Assembly: GCA_023853785.1 (NCBI GenBank)
Contig: JAJIRX010000590.1
Coordinates: 496,001 to 560,000, forward strand
Direction of reading: 5' to 3'
From: Psilocybe azurescens
Lineage: Eukaryota > Basidiomycota > Agaricomycetes > Agaricales > Agrocybaceae
Length of the DNA stretch: 64,000 nt
The notes under the pieces were generated by a model that saw only the letters and a list, made by a program, of their open reading frames with translations, searched no databases and was not told where the DNA came from. Shown here one piece after another: positions 56,601 through 64,000 of the stretch (its first letter is position 1; each line of letters starts with the position of its first letter). The position numbers and the translations under genes were made by a program.

Positions 56601-59600
56601 TTTTAAGCATTCTCAAGCTCAATACATCTAGACTACATCTGCGAATGCTTCTATCCGGACTTATCTCAACCTTGTACATGAGCTCGACACAAACCATTCG
56701 CATCCGTGAGTGTATGTACGCAATATCCGTACCATTGACCAACTCCCAAGCTCGGCTCGTTTCAAACGTCATCGTATAGCAGACATCGAGACAGCCAGAG
56801 GAGTATATATCAAATACGTACAGCCTAGAGAACATTGGACTGCTGACAATTGTAGACAGAATCAAGACAAATCGAACGATAGGAACAGGTGAGCCACATA
56901 TTCAACTCACCTCAATCCCCTTTTCCGCAACTCACTCATTTCTTTCTGTTCAATTTACAAGAGACATCTCGTCATTATTATCTCCGGTTCCTGAAAGGCT
57001 TATTATACTTGCGGATTGCGATGCACAGTTGCACCAACTCAACACTTCGTATCTGAGAAGTCTTCCTCCTCCCCATCTTCTCCGACTTTTCACTCTGAAA
57101 ATCGTCTCTGTTGATCCCTTCCCTGAGGGTCCTATGACTCAGACACCATTTGTGATGCTTATTCAGGCGCCGGATGATTGTCAGACGGTTCAATGTCTGG
57201 TGGGCATAGTTAGTACACATCGCAACTTGTCACCTATATCGTGTGTCCAATGACATCTCCGTGCTTCATTTTCAAGCATTGTTTTCAATTCGACGTTAAA
57301 TCGAGGTGTATCGAGTGAGTTCTCAAGTATATTTTTGCCGTCTCAGCCTCTTGCATAACAAGTTGAACACTAACACACAGTTGTCATCCGGCCGCCATAC
57401 CTTCTCCTCCCCAATCCCCAAATTCATTCCCAAGTGAAATCGTTCGTTTTCAACAGGCGGGAAGATTGTCAGTCAGTTCAATGTCTGGTGTGCATAATGA
57501 GTATCCATCGCAACTTGTCAGCCATATTCTATGTTCGATGACATCTCCGTGCTTTGTTTTCAAGTACTGTTTTCAATTTCACGTTATATCGGACTCTGGC
57601 ACAACACATTGAATACTAGGAAATGGATGTCATCCAGCGGTCATATCTTCTCCTCCTCCCCAATCCCCAAATTCATCCATAAGTGAAATCGTTCATTTTC
57701 AACAGGCACAGCTCCGTTCACATCGTCCCAGGATCCCATCAAGGGTCCTGTCAAACGTAAATTAGCCAGATGTGTATTACTCGGGAACTTTTGTATGGGC
57801 CCAGCTCGTTTGCGAAATACATTTTGGGTCGTTTATGCATCTTCCGAAGAGTCATTCTTATTGTATACGTACACCAATTCGTATCTCCACTTGAATAGAA
57901 CTTAATATCACCATCTGATTACTGAGGTGCTTAGATGTATTCAGAAAGAGGAAGACATGGTTGACATGAATAGAGCATGTGTTTTCAACTACTCGTTCAA
58001 GTCATGAAAGGCGGTATCTGGAGTACATTCAAACCTTAGTATATCGAGGTATTCATCTTTCCCCTTATATTCCGGCAGATATTAAACTTATAGTCATGCT
58101 AGCAGACTCTCAGGTATAGATATCAAGAAATCAGGGATCCATTCTTCAGTGATGTCCAGCGCTTACAGAATCACGCGGACGGCGCCTAGTACGGCTTTTT
58201 AAGCATTCTCAAGTTCAATGCATTCAGACTATATCTGCGAATACTTGTATCCGGACTTATCTCAATCCTGGTACATGAGCTCGACACAAACCATTCGCAT
58301 CCGTGGCTGTGTGTACGCAATATCCATATCATTGACCAACTCCCAAGCTCGGCTCATTTCAAATGTCATCGTATAGCAGACATCGAGACATTCAGAGGAG
58401 TATATATCAAATACATACAGCCTAGAGGACATTGGATTGTAGAGGATTGTAGACAGAATCAAGACAAATCGAACGACAGGAACAGGTGACCCACATATTC
58501 AACTCACCTTAATCCCCATTTACGCAACCCGCTCATTTCTTTGTGTTCAATTTACAAGAGACATCTCGTCATTATTATCCCCGGTCCCTAAAAGGCTTAT
58601 CATACTTGGGGATTGAGATGTACAGTTGCACCATCTCAACACTTCCGGATCCGAGAAGTCTTCCTCCTCCCCATCTTCTCCGACTTTTCACTCTGAAAAT
58701 CGTCTCTGTTGATCCCGACCCTGAGCGTCCTATGACTCATACACCACTTGCAACGCTTACTCAGGTGTGGAATAACTGCCAGTCAGTTCAATACCTGGTA
58801 GGCATAATGAGTATTCATATCGCAACCTGTCACTCATATTGTGTGTCAGATGACATCTCCGTGTTTCATTTTCAAGCATTGTTTTCAATTCGATGTTAAA
58901 TCGAGGTGTATTGAGTGAGTTCTCAGGTATATTTTTGCCGTCTCAGCCTCTTGCATAACACATTGAACACTAACACACAGTTGTCATCCGGCCGCCATAC
59001 CTTCTCCTCCCCAATCCCCAAATTCATTCCCAAGTGAAATCGTTCGTTTTCAACAGGCACAGCTCCGTTTCCACCGTCCCAGGTTCCCATCAAGGGTCCT
59101 GTCAAACGTAAATTAGACAGATGTATTGTACTCGGGAACTTCTGTATGGGCCCAGCTCATTTGTGAAATGTATTTCGTGTCGTTTGTGCAGTTCCGGACA
59201 GTCCTTCCTATCGTCCAAATGTCCACTTTAGTCAGGTTTTCTATCACCATCTACTTACTGATATGTTCAGATGTATCCAGTAAGATAGGAACCCAATTGA
59301 TAAGAAAAGAGTACGTGTCTTCAAGTACTCTTTCAAGTCCAATGGTACATCATGGAAGGCGCTATTTAGTGTATGTCAAAATATTAGTATATCGATGTAT
59401 TCATCTGTACTCTGACACATTAAATCATACGTTCAGTTAGTCGTGCGAGCTAAATTTAAGGGATAGTTATCAAAGAATCGTGAATCCATTCGCTGAAGAT
59501 GCCCGGCGCTTACAGAATCGCATGGATGGCACCAAGTACGACATTGTGCTCGTTCTCGAGTTCGATACACCTAGACAACATCCGAGAATAATACCTATAT

Positions 59601-59880
59601 CCTGACTTATATCAACCCTGGTACATGTGCTCTACACGAACCATGCGCGTCTATAAGTGTGTGTGTACGCAACATGTCATCCATTGCATTGACGAAGACC
59701 CGTGCGGCGAGCTCGGTTGATTTCAAATCTCGTCGTACTGCATCGGGATCAAGATAGTCGGAGGTGTATATACTCGAATACTTACAGTATAGAATATGCT
59801 TTAAACGCACTATACTGTGTGGGATTGTCATAGCAAATTTTGAATTGAACCACATGAATAGGCGACTCACCTCCATCCCG
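53600..59880. repeat. Array of four diverged 1.4-1.9 kb tandem units
   Basis: Three blocks recur in order. Block a (TTCCTCCTCCCC..CTTTTCACTCTGAAAAT) is at about 53818, 55163, 55670, 57061 and 58661. Block b (CCCAAATTCATCCCCAAGTG.. to ..GGGTCCTGTCAAACGTAAAT) is at about 54170, 56033, 57660 and 59011, with partial copies near 55513 and 57411. Block c (about 220 bp from TCAATCCTGGTACATGAGCT) is at about 54768, 56658, 58262 and 59609. On the minus strand block c encodes FSRLYVFDIYSSECLDVCYT and MSRAWELVNGTDIAYTHSRM; block b encodes GPLMGTWDGGNGAVPVENER before a GTATGG donor-like site. This suggests tandem copies of a multi-exon minus-strand gene, all with frame damage. Family not recognised. Confidence 0.65.
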
Positions 59881-61500
59881 ATTTCCGGAACCCGCTCATT
59901 TGTTTCTGTTCAATTCACGAGTGACAATATCTCGTTGATATTATCTCCGGTGCCTGTACCTATCAAGGGGCTATGTCAGAGATAAATTGGAAAGGAAGAG
60001 AGAACTAGAACCTTGAGTACCGTGTGGTGAATTGAGTTCTGAGAGATTCACGAACTTATCCACCGGATGACGGATATCACTGTGTTCGCATGGAAAGCCT
60101 GAAAGTGGATCGACACAGTGGAATGGGTTAGTAGCATTACATCGTACTCCACAAGATCGTTAACTATCGATTGAATTCTGTGTACACGAACTGAGAATTG
60201 TGTTGAACTGCAGAATAGACCGTGTCTGACCATGCCTTCGAATGCAAACCGACGATCAACTGCACACGAGCAGCACTATCTGCTACATGAACATAAGTAT
60301 ACGTCTTATCTCTGTATGAAATGAGCAGTCTGGGGACAACTCACCGGAACACAAAGAGTCGAGCATCGACCGACTCCCGGATTGCAGGAATGCCCAACCT
60401 CCATACAATTCTCTCCGCTTTTCTCCTGTGAAACGAGCGGCGTTTGCTTCAACCCTGAGTATCCATTCACATTGATCACGTATAGTTATGAAACCGACTG
60501 ACGAGTCCTCTAATTCTGCTTCCAAACCAAACCATCCGTCCGTGTCAGCCCCCATTCAACCAACCCCAGCTGGAAGCATCGACACGTACAAAAGATGCTA
60601 TACAATTCAGAAGCCAGAAGTCAACTCTTCCCTGATTCTGTACGGAGAGACGGCACAGAACTCATCAGCCCACGCAGCCTACCAACTGCACACAACCCAC
60701 ATCTGCTGATAGAGCGACGGCAAAACATGTCCTCCATCTCCTTTTCGCCCATTCCACCCCATTCAAAAACGCAGGAAATCTGGCGGCTCCCATCAAGGGT
60801 CCGGTCGGCTAAGTAATGGACGACGTAATGGGCCTGAGCTGTTGGCTGACCGTTGGATTCCCTGGTCGTTTGTGTAGCGGTAAGCCACCGACTCCTGCAG
60901 CTGCACGCGCCATTGTACTGGGAATGAGTTTTGGGACGTAATCGGTGCGTTTGCATCGCGTTTTGTTTTGTGTTTTGAGCTGGAATTCACGGAGGGTGAT
61001 GTGGATGTGGATGCAGGTGTGTGTATTGTATCCACCTGAGTGGTCTCTCGTGGATCCAGGCGTTCTGCCTGCATTCACGAGATTTCGTAGAAATGGATGC
61101 AGGATCGACGGCGGACATTGTTCGCAATTTTCGACACATTGCCTGTGCTGGGGATCTTGAATGTGTCCATAGGTCGCATGGCCCTCAATTCAACACGAAT
61201 ACCGTTTCAAAAACATGTATTCATGAGTAGTACACAAATACAAACAGACAGAATAGATCTAAACAAATCGTACATACGAATCGGCTGAGCTCGCGTAACT
61301 CTGTTGGTGCGCAGCCGACCCTGGAAAGGAGTGGAAAGGGGTGAAACCCTCCAAAGTGCCTTTTCCATACAGACGTACGTACTAAGGCACTCGGGAAATG
61401 TATAAGAAGGGGAGGGAATGCACTCAATACCTTCATCACCCTCTCCTCCTCTCTCCTCCTCTTCTCTCTTCTCTCTCCTTCCTTCTCGTCTTGCCTCGTC
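59881..61500. other. Edge of the tandem array and spacer
   Basis: A partial block-b echo (CCCATCAAGGGTCC(G/T)GT) occurs at about 60789, and a weaker one (TATCAAGGGGCTATGTCA) at about 59959. Frames such as 60283-60555 on the minus strand have no recognised domain. A pyrimidine-rich tract (CTCCTCCTCT) lies at 61430-61500. Confidence 0.35.
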
Positions 61501-62200
61501 TCTCATCGTCTCATCGAACGCGGTTTTTTTGCCATCGAGCCGATCCTGTAGTTGGCGGTGGCACCTGTTCCCCACAGCTGACGTGGTCTTCGTCCTCGAC
61601 ACTCGCAAGCTACGGTGAAGGTGAGCGCCTGCGACGAACTGACCGTTCTTTCCCGTCGCCCTCTCCCCGACTTGTACATCGAGGGACGTATTCGTGATCT
61701 CAACCTCGTCCTGCTCCCATTAATGGTGAGTCTTCTGCCTTCGAGCCGACCATGTAGCTGATAGCGGTACCTGTCGCTCACAGGCGTATTCGTCGTCGTC
61801 GTCGTCGTCAACGCTGGTGTGCTAGGTGGAGGTGAGGTATATTCATCCAGAGAGAATCAAAGGAACTCACAGTCGCCTCTCATCTCGCACGTTCCCACAC
61901 CGTTTCACTGCCCTCACTGCCCGCATCGACGGTAAGGCTCTTCTTACGTCTTACGTGTTGCTGATGGTCGTAGATGTCGTCGAGAGGTGTCATCGTCGTC
62001 GGACTGATGGACTACAGTGAAGGTGAGATACATCTTATGCGACGAGCTCACCGTGCGATACAGGCTCTCTCCCAGCCATTCATATACCGAGAACGCGTCT
62101 GTAAGCGACTCCCATTTGCCCATACACACCCGCTACGAACTGTCGACCTCTGCGACGATGCCGCTGTCCTCTTGCCTAGCGTGCTTGAGTAGAACCTGTA
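61500..62200 (+). repeat. Degenerate exon/intron-like repeats of about 150-200 bp
   Basis: GAAGGTGAG/GGAGGTGAG donor-like words follow CG(T/A)CGTC-rich short segments at about 61615, 61829 and 62016; acceptor-like ACAG/GTAG sites precede each segment. It resembles a chain of micro-exons or a decayed repeat gene; no continuous protein could be built. Confidence 0.35.
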
Positions 62201-62464
62201 GAAGACGACTAGAGCATCGCAGGTCAGCATTGATGGGCTAGAGAGAGTGTGTGTATCCCACCGACGTGTTTCTTGTAGAGTGAGCGGGTCGTGTATGACG
62301 GTTAGTTTGTGAGTGAGTGAGGGGTGATAGATGTATGTGGTGATGTGGCCATGCTTCGTATGCATGCCGCAGGGTTGAACGATTGTTGAGGAGAGGGTGA
62401 TTTAGCGCACAGAAAGCTGGCGCAGTTAGGTGAAGTTGAGCTATGAACGGTTGAATATCGGCCA

Positions 62465-64000
62465 GGTAAGGTAAGTTTTTGTTGGTATCGAGTCGAGGGG
62501 CCGGTATCAGTATTGCGAGTGCGTGTTGCGTTGTGTGTGGATGTGTATGTTGCGTGTTGCGTTGTGTGTGGATGTATGAGGCGTATTGCGACGTGCGTGC
62601 TACAACGTCGAATGTCGAATGTTAAATGAATGCATTACGGAAAGTCCGATTACGATGATGGATGAATGAATGAATGGATGGACGTTGGAAATCGGGGCAC
62701 ACGCGAAACCCCGAGCACATCAGGGTCATGACTCGAAAAGGGCGACAAACTACAGCGACCCATCAGGCGCCTGAATTCCCAAGCGAATTATACTTGGCAT
62801 GGAACGGCGCCATGGCCGGATGGGACTGTGATTGGTCGATGGTACTGCCGCCTATCGAGGTGGCGGAGTCCATTGGTAGGTTCGTCCGCGAGCGCTTGAG
62901 GATCTCGTCTGCGATGTCCGCGCCGTATTGGTCCGCTAATTGACTGTGGGTAAAAAAATGGGTGAGAAAGAGTAGGTCAGCGAGTGAGAGAAGATAAGCA
63001 GATGTGTGATAGGGGTGTAAGAGGAAGCAAACGGGTGGGAAAGGAAGAAGAGGACGAATTGGGGGTCAACGTAAATAAATGAAAAAGGAGCGGAGAAAGA
63101 GCGGGAGCGAGGAAGGGAGGGAAAGGGGGGTGGAGTGGATGAGGATGAGGATGAAGCAGAAACACGAAAAGAAAGGGTAAACGAAGACGAAAAGGAAGGA
63201 AGAAAAAAAAAAAAAAAAGAGGAAGAAAACATACTTTGCATAATTCTCCATAATCACCGCCATAGTGTTCAAATTCAACCTATACGCCTCAGGCATCATG
63301 CCCTTCCCAAATCGATACGTAATATGGTTGCTGCACAGCAAGCCCGCGACCATCACCGCAATCTGGAACGGCACCAAGATAAACGCCGCCGCGTACCACC
63401 TCTTCAGCACAAACCTCTCAAACGTCAGATACGGCTGCTTGCACCCGGGCAGCACGCTTCGCGCATAGCACGTCTGCGTCACAGTCGCCTCGACGAATGG
63501 GCTGAAGTACCCACAGCACTTTAGCTGATTCTGGATCCTCGCACGGCCCTCAGCCCCGAGTGCCCTAGACCACTGCGCGTTGATCTTGCCTTCGAGATTG
63601 AACGTGCGCTTCTTGTACGTAATGTATCCCGGGATAAGCAGGAAGGCGAAGGTGATCCAAGTAAGGAAAGTGTACCACGCGAGGAAGCCGCGGTTGTTGA
63701 GCAGGATGCCGGCCCACCCGATGACCGACGTGAAGATCCCGACGGATGCTGCGAGCGTGGATAAAACGAGCTCTGGGTGGTTCCCAGCGCGGATCACGTC
63801 TGCGTGCTCCCAGATGTCGAACCACGTGAGCAGGCAGACGACGAGTGCCGCGAGCGAGTATAGTAGCAGCTGTGTTCATATCGTGAGTACAATGGTAAAA
63901 ACAGGAGAAATGACGACGACGTACGAAACTGTTAGTGACGAGCAATATCCACTTAAACTTGTTCCACCGCAACCGTCCTTTACCCCCCTGTGGCATCCGT
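62465..64000. repeat. Segmental duplication, copy 2 (cut by window end)
   Basis: Direct copy of 44998-46540 beginning at AGGTAAGGTAAGTTTT. It runs off the window at 64000, so its far boundary is unseen. Confidence 0.9.
62763..64000 (-). CDS. Tetraspanin copy 2, 5' end outside the window
   Basis: Minus strand, exons 62943-62763, 63869-63235 and from 63925 upstream. The residues of the two complete exons look identical to copy 1, including LKCCGYF, the four helices' main part and the C-terminal HAKYNSLGNSGA; base changes seen there are silent. The intron at 62944-63234 differs by indels, mainly in A-runs. At 63983-63988 this copy has C6 where copy 1 has C5. If the same acceptor is used, that inserts one base after the splice and creates an early stop, unless it is an assembly error. 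Exon 1 lies beyond the window. Confidence 0.75.

Noticed and set aside
1..64000. tRNA, rRNA, CRISPR, prophage or bacterial operon
   Set aside because: No cloverleaf with paired A and B boxes, no rRNA-like blocks, no spaced direct-repeat array; gene structure is eukaryotic throughout.

Overview
The window comes from a filamentous basidiomycete, most likely a mushroom-forming agaricomycete. Genes are split by many 50-60 nt GT-AG introns. There are F-box/LRR pseudogenes and a NACHT NTPase of agaricomycete type. Several proteins carry an F-x-I-N-G-G-like motif of a kind seen in such fungi. I see no prokaryotic features, rRNA, tRNA or CRISPR.

Layout. 0-5 kb: a 2-oxoglutarate/Fe(II) oxygenase gene broken by a poly(A)-tailed retroposon with a 13-bp target duplication, then an intact NAD-type malic enzyme. 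5-12.5 kb: an F-box/LRR pseudogene, then a diverged tandem duplication of a small secreted-protein gene; one copy encodes a Kex2-type repeat precursor. 12.6-16 kb: a four-helix membrane protein (MARVEL-like) and a small cysteine-rich secreted protein. 17-29.4 kb: seven consecutive plus-strand genes tied together by two short low-complexity motifs; two of them also have an N-terminal helical domain resembling fungal MLKL/HeLo-like domains plus coiled coils. 29.9-32 kb: an intact fatty-aldehyde dehydrogenase. 34.5-37.1 kb: a NACHT NTPase that begins with the same F-x-I-N-N-type motif. 37.9-43.9 kb: two multi-exon genes of unknown family and fragments. 45-64 kb: a tetraspanin gene present twice in the same orientation (45.3 kb, and cut off by the window end at 62.8 kb). 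Between the copies lie a TIR element with a perfect 9-bp target duplication, a 285-bp duplication and two arrays of eroded tandem repeats.

The most interesting region is 17-37 kb. A NACHT protein with one copy of a ~20-residue beta-arch-like motif at its N terminus sits near proteins with two copies of that motif, and near two helical-bundle/coiled-coil proteins with a different Asn/Gly-rich C-terminal motif. This recalls the NLR/amyloid-signalling arrangement of ascomycete NWD2/HET-S, with other partners. That link is inference from motif layout and position, not demonstrated.

Several genes show single-base frameshifts in homopolymer runs, so some 'pseudogenes' may be assembly errors. Intron boundaries were placed by hand from splice sites, reading frame and family resemblance.
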